Shown here: one piece after another, positions 15,651 through 22,816 of the stretch | Layout of the letters: the number at the start of each line of letters is the position of its first letter | Numbering within the stretch: the stretch's first letter is position 1 | Assembly: GCA_041608535.1 (NCBI GenBank) | Contig: JBFISM010000046.1 | Coordinates: forward strand, 1-23,349 | Direction of reading: 5' to 3' | DNA length: 23,349 nt | DNA from: JBFISM01 sp041608535 | GTDB taxonomy: Bacteria > Actinomycetota > Acidimicrobiia > Spongiisociales > UBA5794 | Made by a program: the position numbers and the translations under genes | Notes under the pieces: model-generated | The model's database searches: none | The model's input: only the letters and a program-made list of their open reading frames with translations | Told to the model about the DNA's origin: nothing

Positions 15651-16640
15651 TTACGAAATCGGGTCGGGGCGGCGTTCGACCGGCACCAAGGCATCCGGCG
15701 CAATGGAGATCCGAACGGGCCGGCCGGGCTCGAGGGCGGCAGCTGTGTGGGTGATGAGCTCTATGTCGCCGATGCGCACGGTCGTATCGAAGCGTTCGGC
15801 GGCGAATCGGGATTCCACGACGACGCCGTTGGGTGCGGCGGACCCGTCCAAGTCAATGGCGTCGGGCGGGACGACGACGAACTCGGCGACATCGGGCGGG
15901 AGCAGCCCGGGAACATCCGCTGCGGCGAGCACGTTGGGGTGCCCCACCAGCGTGGCGACCAGCCCGGTGGCCGGCGCCGTCCACAGCGCCTCGGGGCTTC
16001 CGGTCTGCACAATCCGGCCGTGGTCCATCACTGCCACCTCGCCGGCGACTCCGAACGCCTCGTCGGTGTCGTGGGTCACGTAGAGGACGGTGAGTTCCAG
16101 CCCGGCAAAGATGTCTCGCATCTCCGGGAGGAGACGGTTGCGCAGCACGCGGTCGAGCGCTCCGAGTGGCTCGTCGAGGAGCAACAGCTCCGGCCGGGGG
16201 GCCAGCGTCCGCGCCAGCGCCACCCGTTGCTGCTCTCCACCGCTGAGATCGTCGATCGGTCGGTCCTCGAACCCGGCGAGACCGACCAGCTCCAGCGTCT
16301 CGGAGACCCGGGCGCCGATCGCCTCCGCAGACTGATCTTGCATGCGGAGACCGAACGCCACGTTGCCGTGCACCGTGAGGTGGGGGAACAGCGCATAGTC
16401 CTGGAACATGAGCCCGATCGGGCGCCGGTGCGGCGGGACGCCGGTGAGGTCATGGCCTCGCCACCGCACGACTCCGGTGTCGGGACGCTGCAGCCCGGCG
16501 ATGACGCGCAGCAACGTGGACTTCCCCGAGCCGGAGGGACCCATCACGGCGGCCGTGGAGCCGGATGCCACCGTGAGATCCACTCGGTCGAGGGCCATCA
16601 CCCCGTCGAATTGGACCGTCACCCCCCGGCATTCGAGCAT
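15651..16640 (-). CDS. thiQ: ABC transporter ATPase, thiamine uptake (ThiQ-like)
   Basis: The 329-residue ATPase has a complete set of ABC motifs: Walker A GPSGSGKST (34-42), Q-loop Gln80, signature LSGGEQQ (132-138), Walker B LLLLDEP (152-158) and the switch His190. A C-terminal extension (about 240-329) resembles the regulatory TOBE-like domains of the iron/spermidine/thiamine class. It powers the ThiP permease. Its ATG overlaps the thiP stop by one base (TGATG). The thiamine specificity is drawn from ThiB, ThiN and the TPP riboswitch, since the ATPase itself is not distinctive. Confidence 0.9.
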   Translation of the reverse strand: MLECRGVTVQFDGVMALDRVDLTVASGSTAAVMGPSGSGKSTLLRVIAGLQRPDTGVVRWRGHDLTGVPPHRRPIGLMFQDYALFPHLTVHGNVAFGLRMQDQSAEAIGARVSETLELVGLAGFEDRPIDDLSGGEQQRVALARTLAPRPELLLLDEPLGALDRVLRNRLLPEMRDIFAGLELTVLYVTHDTDEAFGVAGEVAVMDHGRIVQTGSPEALWTAPATGLVATLVGHPNVLAAADVPGLLPPDVAEFVVVPPDAIDLDGSAAPNGVVVESRFAAERFDTTVRIGDIELITHTAAALEPGRPVRISIAPDALVPVERRPDPIS

Positions 16641-18298
16641 CAGATGTCTCCCGTCCGCTCCAGCCGGAAGCGTTCGATGAGTGCCACGGCCACCACGGTG
16701 AGACCCATCAGAAACACACTCAGCGCCATAGCGGCCGCAAACGTGGCGGCCCCGGGGCGCCCCAGGAGGCGGAAGATGGCGATCGGCAGCGTTGGGGTGT
16801 CGGGGCGCACTATGAAGGCGGTGGCCCCGAACTCACCGAGCGAGATGGCGAAGGCGAAACCGACGGCGACCAGCAGGCTGCGGCTCAGCAGCGGGAAGTC
16901 GATCTCCCGCCACACCTGGGGCGGCGAGGCGCCGAGCACCGCCGCTGCTTCGCGCAACCGTTGCCGGATACGGCGCAGCACCGGAACCACCGTGCGAATC
17001 ACGAAGGGGATGGCCACCATGGCGTGGGCGATCGGGATGAGCCACGGCGAGGTGCGCAGATCGACCGGTGTGTCGAGGGCGACGAGGAAGCCGAAGCCGA
17101 GCGTCACCGCAGAGGTTCCCAACGGCAGCATGAGCACCGTGTCGAAGGTGCGGCTCGCCCAGCCGGAGCGGTAGGCGATCACGACGGCGGCCAGGGTGCC
17201 GACGACGACTGCGAGCACCGTTGCGACAAACGCAAAGCGCAGCGAGTTGGTCACGGCCTCGAGCGGCGGGACGAAAAGACCGCTCGTGCCCGACCGCTCG
17301 CCGAGTGAGGTGTAGGCCGCAAGCCCATAGCCGTCGGCCGTGCGTACGGAGCGTTCCACGAGAACGAGCAAGGGGACGGCGAGCAGGACGAGCATCACGC
17401 CGAGATTGGCAAACAACACCAAGCGCTGCCGGCCGCGAGGCCGGGTGCGCCGTGTGCTGCGGATCGTGAATTGCCGGCTACGGCGTTGCTGGGTCCTGCT
17501 GTACCACGCCAGGACGAGCCCCACCCCGACAAGCTGGAGCAGCGACAGCGCTGCCGCCACCGGCAGATTGAGGAGCGCCACCGCTTGTCGCCATATCTCG
17601 ACCTCGATGGTTGCGAGACGAAGGTCACCAAGGATCAGCACCACTCCGAACGAGGTGAAGGTGAACAAGAACACGAGCGAAGCAGCGGCGGCGATCGCCG
17701 GCGCCAGTGCGGGCAGCGTGACATGGATGAAGGCCCGTACCCTGGTGGCGCCGAGCGTGGCCGCCGCTTCCTCGAGACGTGCATCGAGCCCCTCCCAATA
17801 CGACCCGACGGTGCGCACCACGATGGGGTAGTTGTAGAACACGTGCGCAAGGATGATCGCCGGCACCGAGCGGCGGAGATCGATGCCGAGGGGCCCGCTT
17901 GGACCGAGCAGCACCACGAACGCCGTCCCCACGACCACCGTCGGCAACACGAACGGGATGGTGGTGGCAGCCCGCAGCACCCGCCGCCCCATGAACTCGT
18001 AGCGCGCGAACACGTAGGCGGCGGGAAGCCCCAGCAGCACCGTGAGCAATGTCGACAGCGTCGCCTGCCACGTGGTGAACCACACCACGGACAACAGACC
18101 GCTGCGCCGGAAGACGGCGCCGAAGGCGGCCCCGACACCGCCCTCGGCCGACAGGGCCGTGAACAGAATCGAGCCGAGCGGATACAAGAAGAAGTATGTG
18201 AGGAAGGCGACCGGAATGGCCGCCAGCCCCGCAGTCGTGAGCCATCGGGGTACCCGTGCGGCGCGAGTGGCGGCGGCTAGCGCACCAGATCGGTCCAC
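16640..18298 (-). CDS. thiP: Thiamine ABC transporter permease (ThiP-like, two fused halves)
   Basis: The 552-residue membrane protein is a double-length permease with about 12 helices. Each half carries an EAA loop that docks the ATPase: EEAAATLGATRVRAF (176-190) and REAAAVLGASPPQVW (449-463). A basic cytoplasmic stretch (about 269-292) joins the halves. This duplicated layout is typical of ThiP and the related iron permeases. The start is GTG at 18298, overlapping thiB by 22 bp; the ribosome site is weak. It forms the channel for thiamine with ThiB and ThiQ. Iron would be the main alternative substrate, but the operon context argues for thiamine. Confidence 0.9.
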   Translation of the reverse strand: MDRSGALAAATRAARVPRWLTTAGLAAIPVAFLTYFFLYPLGSILFTALSAEGGVGAAFGAVFRRSGLLSVVWFTTWQATLSTLLTVLLGLPAAYVFARYEFMGRRVLRAATTIPFVLPTVVVGTAFVVLLGPSGPLGIDLRRSVPAIILAHVFYNYPIVVRTVGSYWEGLDARLEEAAATLGATRVRAFIHVTLPALAPAIAAAASLVFLFTFTSFGVVLILGDLRLATIEVEIWRQAVALLNLPVAAALSLLQLVGVGLVLAWYSRTQQRRSRQFTIRSTRRTRPRGRQRLVLFANLGVMLVLLAVPLLVLVERSVRTADGYGLAAYTSLGERSGTSGLFVPPLEAVTNSLRFAFVATVLAVVVGTLAAVVIAYRSGWASRTFDTVLMLPLGTSAVTLGFGFLVALDTPVDLRTSPWLIPIAHAMVAIPFVIRTVVPVLRRIRQRLREAAAVLGASPPQVWREIDFPLLSRSLLVAVGFAFAISLGEFGATAFIVRPDTPTLPIAIFRLLGRPGAATFAAAMALSVFLMGLTVVAVALIERFRLERTGDI

Positions 18299-19464
18299 GT
18301 CTCGATCCAGGCTTCCCGGTTGGCGTCGATCTCGGCGGCGTCACCGATCACCGGCTCGGCGGGAAGCTCGGTGTGCTCGACGAACAGCGCGGGGAGCTCA
18401 GCCGTCTCGTTGACCGGGAACACGAACATGTTGAGTGGTACGTCTTCCTGAAAGTCGACGCCGAGCATGAAGTCGACGAGCTGTTGCGCAGCTTCGGGGT
18501 GCTCGGTGCCGGCGAGGATGCCGGCGAACTCGATCTGACGGAAGCAGCCGTCGGTGATGACGGCGGTCGGGGCCTCGTCCAGCGGGGCTTCGGCGAACAG
18601 GACCTCCGCCGGTGGCGACGAGGCGTAGGAGACGACGAGGGGACGATCGCCCTCGCCGGCTCCGCCGCTGAACGAGCCGTAATACGCCGTCTCCCAGTCG
18701 GAGTCGATTCGCACATCGTTGGCGGCCAGGTCGGTCCAGAAATCACGCCATGTGTAATCGGAGCCCTCGGGGAACCGTGCGACGGTGGCGGCGAGAAAGG
18801 CCAACCCCGGAGACGACGTCGCCGGATCCTCGACAACCAGCATGCCGCGGTATGCGGGATCGGTGAGGTCGCGCAGCGTCTCGGGGACAGGGAGACCGGT
18901 GCTGAGGAAGGCTTCCTTGTCGTAGTTGAGACAGACGTCGCCAAAGGTGATCGGCGTCACCCGATGCTCCGGGTCGAGTTCGAGGTCGTCGGGGACGTCC
19001 ACCAGCGCGGGCGCCTCGTAGGGCACGAACAGCCCCGCCTCGAGACCACGAGACAGAAAGGTGTTGTCTATACCGAAGAGGACATCGGCGATCGGGTTGT
19101 CCTTGGTGAGGACGGCCTGGTTGACCATGGTTCCGGCGTCGCCACCCTGGATCACCTCGACCTCGATCCCGGTATCGGCGGTGAAGCTCTCCAGGGTTTC
19201 GGGGGACACCGCGAACGAGTCGTGGGTGAGCAAGGAGAGGGTCACCGGGGCTGTCGAGGTGTCAGGGACTGCCGTGGTCGCTGCCGAAGTGCTCGCAGTG
19301 GTATCCGTTGACGGCGCGGTGGTCCCCGGAGCGACGGTGCTTGTGTTCGGTGCGGTGATGGAGGCGGCGGGTTCATCATCGCCGCCACACGCAGCGGCCA
19401 GCAGCGCCAGCGCAGCGACAACCATCAGGAAAGCGAGCCCGCGGCGAAGGGTGGTCATGGTCAC
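18277..19464 (-). CDS. thiB: Thiamine-binding lipoprotein of ABC transporter (ThiB-like)
   Basis: This 395-residue lipoprotein has a hydrophobic signal ending LAAAC (Cys26) and a long Thr/Ser/Ala linker (about 33-72) that lifts the binding domain off the membrane. The domain matches the ThiB family: LTHDSFA (79-85), DVLFGIDNTFLSRG (127-140), FGDVCLNYDK (174-183) and LVVEDPATSSPGL (209-221). It should capture thiamine or its phosphates outside the cell and deliver them to ThiP. The GTG start overlaps the thiN stop in GTGA; ATG at 19458 is an alternative. Confidence 0.92.
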   Translation of the reverse strand: MTMTTLRRGLAFLMVVAALALLAAACGGDDEPAASITAPNTSTVAPGTTAPSTDTTASTSAATTAVPDTSTAPVTLSLLTHDSFAVSPETLESFTADTGIEVEVIQGGDAGTMVNQAVLTKDNPIADVLFGIDNTFLSRGLEAGLFVPYEAPALVDVPDDLELDPEHRVTPITFGDVCLNYDKEAFLSTGLPVPETLRDLTDPAYRGMLVVEDPATSSPGLAFLAATVARFPEGSDYTWRDFWTDLAANDVRIDSDWETAYYGSFSGGAGEGDRPLVVSYASSPPAEVLFAEAPLDEAPTAVITDGCFRQIEFAGILAGTEHPEAAQQLVDFMLGVDFQEDVPLNMFVFPVNETAELPALFVEHTELPAEPVIGDAAEIDANREAWIETWTDLVR

Positions 19465-20138
19465 GGGTTCCTTTCGTGGACGACGAAGAGCAATCCGGCG
19501 GCGATGGCGATGTGGGCCGCCGGCGCTTCCATCTCGTTGGAGACCCCCCGGGTCTCATCGGCGACGAGCGTCTCCCCTGTCAGGCTCCAGCGCAGACCGG
19601 CGGTCTCCACCCCCAGCGCATCGCCACCGAAGGGGAGCAGACTCACCAGATCGCCGGCGGCGCCATCGACGTGCGCCGGCAGATCCGGAGCAGCCACATG
19701 GACGACGGTGGAGTCTGTGTGCCACGTCGTAGGGACGCCGCGGCGCACGGCATGGGCTACGGCAGCGCAGTTTCCCAGGACGTGGCTCAGCCGGTCCCCG
19801 GCGCCACCGAGTACGACGATGCGGGTAGCGCCGCGAGAGATGGCGAGACGGATCGCAAGCGCAAGGTCGGTGTCGTCCTTGTCCACCGGATGGGCGATGG
19901 TCTCGCCGCCGGCAGCTTGGAGCGCCGCAGCCGCCTCCGGTGACACCGAGTCGAGATCGCCGATCAACACCCCAGGCATGAGTCCGGCGTCGATGGCGTG
20001 ATCGAGCCCGGAATCGGCGGCGATCACATGCGCCGGATCCGCCGGCAGCGCGGCGAAGACTCCGGCGGGCACGGGGTCACCACCGGTGATGATGACCGCG
20101 AGCGCCTCGCTCTGCCGGACCGCTGGGTGAGCGTCCAC
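19461..20138 (-). CDS. thiN: Thiamine diphosphokinase
   Basis: This 225-residue kinase transfers pyrophosphate from ATP to thiamine, making TPP directly. Family motifs are in order: ADSGLDHA (41-48), GDLDSVSPE (60-68), DKDDTDLA (86-93, metal-binding acidic cluster), GGAGDRLSH (111-119) and ETRGVSNEM near the C-terminus. The start is GTG at 20138, only 4 nt after the GGAGGAA ribosome site (20143-20149), which lies at the 3' edge of the riboswitch. It is the first gene of thiN-thiB-thiP-thiQ, so imported thiamine and its activation are controlled together. Cytoplasmic. Confidence 0.93.
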   Translation of the reverse strand: MDAHPAVRQSEALAVIITGGDPVPAGVFAALPADPAHVIAADSGLDHAIDAGLMPGVLIGDLDSVSPEAAAALQAAGGETIAHPVDKDDTDLALAIRLAISRGATRIVVLGGAGDRLSHVLGNCAAVAHAVRRGVPTTWHTDSTVVHVAAPDLPAHVDGAAGDLVSLLPFGGDALGVETAGLRWSLTGETLVADETRGVSNEMEAPAAHIAIAAGLLFVVHERNP

Positions 20139-20140
20139 GC

Positions 20141-20236
20141 ACTTCCTCCGCTGGTGTGATCCAGTTCAGGTTCCACGGGTCGGCGACGTGCGGTCGCCCT
20201 CTCAGCCCAACTGCATGGACTCCCCGGGGTGGGTTG
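20141..20236 (-). promoter_or_regulatory. TPP riboswitch (THI element)
   Basis: Read on the minus strand, the conserved pyrimidine-sensing segment CTGAGAGGG (20205-20197) is followed by GAACCTGAACTGGATCA (20173-20157), then CACCAGCGGAGGAA (20156-20143). These match the THI-box in order and spacing. The last segment contains the thiN ribosome site, so TPP binding should hide it and reduce translation; no separate intrinsic terminator is obvious. The exact 5' boundary is approximate. Confidence 0.96.
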
Positions 20237-20244
20237 TGCTCCCG

Positions 20245-20250
20245 ATTGTA
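20245..20250 (-). promoter_or_regulatory. Predicted -10 box of the thiamine operon
   Basis: TACAAT (minus strand) matches the -10 consensus at 5 of 6 positions and lies just upstream of the riboswitch, giving a start near 20238. No good -35 is seen at the expected distance. Confidence 0.5.
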
Positions 20251-20309
20251 CAGCCGGCGGAGGACTAGCTGCGCTCCCGGTCCCCTCGAACCGAGAGCCG
20301 AGAACAGAG

Positions 20310-20338
20310 TTGACAGCCTCTAGCCGGTGTGACATCAT
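20310..20338 (+). promoter_or_regulatory. Predicted core promoter of the RHH/DUF4097 operon
   Basis: A perfect -35 TTGACA (20310-20315) is followed after 17 bp by CATCAT (20333-20338), a 4 of 6 match to the -10. The -10 lies inside the first operator half-site, so the DNA-binding protein should compete with RNA polymerase. Confidence 0.55.
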
Positions 20339-20360
20339 CATGACATCATATTGATGTCAT
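20330..20360. promoter_or_regulatory. Operator with three half-sites phased at 11 bp
   Basis: TGACATCA occurs at 20330-20337 and 20341-20348, and its complement TGATGTCA at 20352-20359. The last two form a perfect 9-bp inverted repeat (20340-20348 with 20352-20360) with a 3-bp TAT centre. The steps of 11 bp are about one helical turn, so all three sites face the same side of DNA. Short half-sites at such spacing suit a ribbon-helix-helix regulator, and one is encoded downstream. The assignment of that protein to this site is inference. Confidence 0.75.
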
Positions 20361-20406
20361 ACTTTGCCCAAAGAGCCGTCGCCATGACGGCAGGGAGGAG
20401 AGCACC

Positions 20407-20535
20407 ATGATCTGGGGAATCGACCCCGACACCGCCACGGCGCTCGTCGCCGGCATCGCCGAACGCTGGCGCAACGACGTGGCGGAGCGCACGCTGCGCC
20501 ATGCGAGCAGCGGCGACGTCACTCACCGGCACTGA
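20407..20535 (+). CDS. Small 42-residue ORF, first gene of RHH/DUF4097 operon
   Basis: The ORF starts at ATG 20407 after a strong AGGGAGGAG ribosome site and ends 4 bp before the RHH gene. The product starts MIWGIDPDTATALVAGIAER and then runs through WRNDVAERTLRHAS to a His-rich end; it looks like an amphipathic helical peptide with Trp3 and Trp21. I recognise no family. It may be a real small protein or a leader peptide that couples translation to the next gene, whose start has no ribosome site of its own. Confidence 0.55.
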   Translation: MIWGIDPDTATALVAGIAERWRNDVAERTLRHASSGDVTHRH

Positions 20536-20539
20536 CGTC

Positions 20540-20989
20540 ATGGACACCACACCGATCATCCACGAGTTGAAGGCGACCCTCACCGAGCAGCTCCGTCTCG
20601 CCGGTGAGGGCTCCGAGCTGGCGAACGCCGGTGAGATGCTGCTGGCGCTGCTCGGTCCGTCGCTGGAGCGGGCACTGCTGTCGCTGGCCGATCAGGCGGT
20701 GACCGAAGTCCAGGCACAACTCCCGGACCACGAGGTGAGCCTGACCATCCGCGAAGGTCGGCCGGAGATCCGGGTTCGGGACAACGCCCCGCACCAGGGC
20801 CCGGTGGGGGCCACCGACGATCTCCAAGCTCGGTTGACGCTGCGGTTGCCGGAGATGCTGAAAGCCGAGTTGGAGGCCGCCGCCGGCAGCGCCGGAGATT
20901 CGATCAACTCCTACATCATCAAGAGTCTCGCCGGTCGCAGGCGCGGCCGTCCCGGCCCCCGGCAGATCCGGGACACCTTCGAGACGTGA
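20540..20989 (+). CDS. Ribbon-helix-helix (HicB-antitoxin-like) DNA-binding protein
   Basis: The 149-residue protein has a helical N-terminal part (1-60), a beta segment (65-80, VSLTIREGRPEIRVR) and a C-terminal ribbon-helix-helix fold (about 97-131): strand ARLTLRLPEMLKAELEAAA, then SINSYIIKSLAG. Strand-helix-helix domains of this kind occur in HicB/Arc-type regulators and are often labelled HicB-like antitoxin, but no HicA toxin is next to it. A basic tail RRRGRPGPR (133-141) may contact DNA. The start at 20540 depends on coupling with the 42-residue ORF; ATG 20501 is an alternative. Likely role: repressor of its own operon through the phased operator. Confidence 0.72.
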   Translation: MDTTPIIHELKATLTEQLRLAGEGSELANAGEMLLALLGPSLERALLSLADQAVTEVQAQLPDHEVSLTIREGRPEIRVRDNAPHQGPVGATDDLQARLTLRLPEMLKAELEAAAGSAGDSINSYIIKSLAGRRRGRPGPRQIRDTFET

Positions 20990-20999
20990 GACGGGCGCC

Positions 21000-21761
21000 A
21001 TGAGTGATATCTCGAGCTACGAGGTCGGACCCGAGCCGCGCGTGATGGTCTCGTCGCACGCTGCAGATCTCACGGTCACCGTCGGGGACGCCGGAATGGT
21101 GCACGTGCATTTCCCCAGCGGTGGCGCCGAGCAGTACCGGATTCAGCACAGTGGCGACCGTGTCACGGTCCGGCGTGGCGACCGGAAGTCGGGCCCGGAC
21201 CACATCTCGATCGAAGTCACCGTACCCGAAGGGACCGAGCTCAAGCTCTCCTCGGCATCCGGCGATGTCGACGTGCGGGGAGCCGTGGGCGACGTTGATG
21301 TCTCGCTGGCATCGGGCGATGTCCACGTCGACGGCGCCACCGGTGGTGTCCGGGTCAAGTCGGCATCGGGAGACATAGAGATTGGTGACAGCCCGGGTGC
21401 GGTCGATGCCACCACCGTGTCGGGAGATGTGCGGCTGGCGACAGCGGCGGGTGCGGTCAACGTGACCACGGCGAGCGGCGACGTACGCATCGCCGCAGTC
21501 GACGACATTTGTGCAATCAACAGCGTCAGTGGTGCCGTGACCATCTATCGCTGCGATGCAACCGACACGATGGTCCGCACGATGTCCGGCGACGTCGTGA
21601 TCGGTCTTCCCCCTCGGCGCCTCATCGAACTGGACTTCGAGAGCATCGCAGGAGACATCCGCAACCAGGTGGAGCCGGGCGATGGCGGTTCTCCGGAGCG
21701 CACCATCGTCCTGCGCTGTCGGTCGGTGTCGGGCGATCTCACTGTGCGTTCGTGCGAATAG
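21000..21761 (+). CDS. DUF4097-family beta-repeat protein
   Basis: The 253-residue protein is built from about 13 short beta rungs from residue 84 on, each with a turn such as SASGDVDV, LASGDVHV, TVSGDVRL and SVSGDLTV, predicted to form a solenoid. The N-terminal 80 residues form a separate beta domain. There is no signal peptide, so it is probably cytoplasmic. DUF4097 proteins are frequent next to HicB-like RHH genes in actinobacteria; their function is unknown. The gap to the RHH gene is 10 bp, so they are one operon. The 3' end overlaps the convergent acyltransferase gene by 23 bp. Confidence 0.85.
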   Translation: MSDISSYEVGPEPRVMVSSHAADLTVTVGDAGMVHVHFPSGGAEQYRIQHSGDRVTVRRGDRKSGPDHISIEVTVPEGTELKLSSASGDVDVRGAVGDVDVSLASGDVHVDGATGGVRVKSASGDIEIGDSPGAVDATTVSGDVRLATAAGAVNVTTASGDVRIAAVDDICAINSVSGAVTIYRCDATDTMVRTMSGDVVIGLPPRRLIELDFESIAGDIRNQVEPGDGGSPERTIVLRCRSVSGDLTVRSCE

Positions 21762-22785
21762 CGTCGATCCAATCGTCGACGGTCTTCCACGTGGCGTAGA
21801 GCCAGTCGACGCGTTCACCGCGGTCAGCCGGGATCTCTGTGGCGGGGATCCGCCACAGTTGGATGGTGATCGTGCGCCCCACCAAACCGCCGGACAAGAT
21901 GTCCTCGATCTTGGCGAAACCGTCGAGGCCCTCGTGGGCGCAGACGACCACGTCGTAGCCGGTGTCGAGCAACGCAAGCACACCTCCGACCCGGGGGGGC
22001 ATGGTGTGGCGCAGTTCGCCGGCGCGGGCGGCAAGCTCGGGTGAGCGCTCGGCGACATCGGCAACGGCACGGCGTTGCCGGTCCGGGGTGAACCGGGTGC
22101 CCTCCGGGAAGATGAGCACACCTTCATCAGGGCCTAGATCCGCGGCGAGCCGCCGGATCGCCCGCAGCTCACGACGGGGATCGGTCGACGTGCGATCGAC
22201 GAAGTGGTTCGGCAGCCGGGTGCCGCCCACATCGAGGGCGGGGATGTTCAACAGCTCACGCTTCAGCAACCAGCGCAATCTGTAGCCGAGGCGGTCTTGG
22301 AGGAGGACCACGGGAAGCAGGTTGTCGACGATGCTGGCGTGGCGGAACATGGCAACGATCGGCCCTGGGGTCGCCGACTCGAGACCGCGGACGTCGAACT
22401 TCAGGTCGAAGATGCGGGTGGCTGCGGTGAACAGTGTGCGGGCCCACCAGGCCTGGACCGGCCAGGTGAGGTCCACCAGGCGCGACGATGCGGCCCCAAA
22501 CCCGGTGATCAACCACACGGCGAACATCCAGAGCAGTCCGCCGAGCTCGACGACGGCGAAGATCCAGCCAAACAGCAGGAGACGGGTGGCGACGAAGCGG
22601 GTGCCGTGCAGCACGACTCGCACGAGGTCGACACCGATGGCAATGAGAAGCAGGAGCGGCAGCAGCATGGTGGTCAGCAGCGCTACCGCAACCGATCTGG
22701 TGATGGTGACGATGCGGCGACGGACGATGGTGTTCTGCGGTTCGTCGTGGAACCGTCGTCGGCTGGATCCGTGTGGGCCCGTCAC
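21739..22785 (-). CDS. PlsC-like acyltransferase with membrane-rich N-terminus
   Basis: The 348-residue protein has two or three hydrophobic segments (about 31-58, 67-96) before an LPLAT domain. The catalytic motif is RHASIVDN (148-155, His149 and Asp154), and FPEGTRF (226-232) is the substrate block. The C-terminal 110 residues carry an extended region with GVLALLDTGYDVVV. It is longer and more divergent than the family member at 5327-6055, and so may use another acyl acceptor. The start is GTG at 22785, without a usable ribosome site. It lies 31 bp downstream of the anti-sigma gene, perhaps in the same transcript. Confidence 0.85.
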   Translation of the reverse strand: MTGPHGSSRRRFHDEPQNTIVRRRIVTITRSVAVALLTTMLLPLLLLIAIGVDLVRVVLHGTRFVATRLLLFGWIFAVVELGGLLWMFAVWLITGFGAASSRLVDLTWPVQAWWARTLFTAATRIFDLKFDVRGLESATPGPIVAMFRHASIVDNLLPVVLLQDRLGYRLRWLLKRELLNIPALDVGGTRLPNHFVDRTSTDPRRELRAIRRLAADLGPDEGVLIFPEGTRFTPDRQRRAVADVAERSPELAARAGELRHTMPPRVGGVLALLDTGYDVVVCAHEGLDGFAKIEDILSGGLVGRTITIQLWRIPATEIPADRGERVDWLYATWKTVDDWIDAIRTNAQ

Positions 22786-22816
22786 CTCGCGATCGGGCGA
22801 AGGAGCCCGGTTCGGC

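Noticed and set aside
15747..18280. Long plus-strand open frames over thiQ and thiP
   Set aside because: Antisense shadows of strongly recognised ABC transporter genes.
20533..20540. TGACGTCA palindrome as a further operator
   Set aside because: It overlaps the stop of the small ORF and the next start codon and differs from the TGACATCA half-site; an 8-bp palindrome is expected by chance.
20540..20989. Classical HicAB toxin-antitoxin pair
   Set aside because: The RHH domain resembles HicB, but no small HicA-type double-stranded-RNA-binding toxin is encoded next to it.
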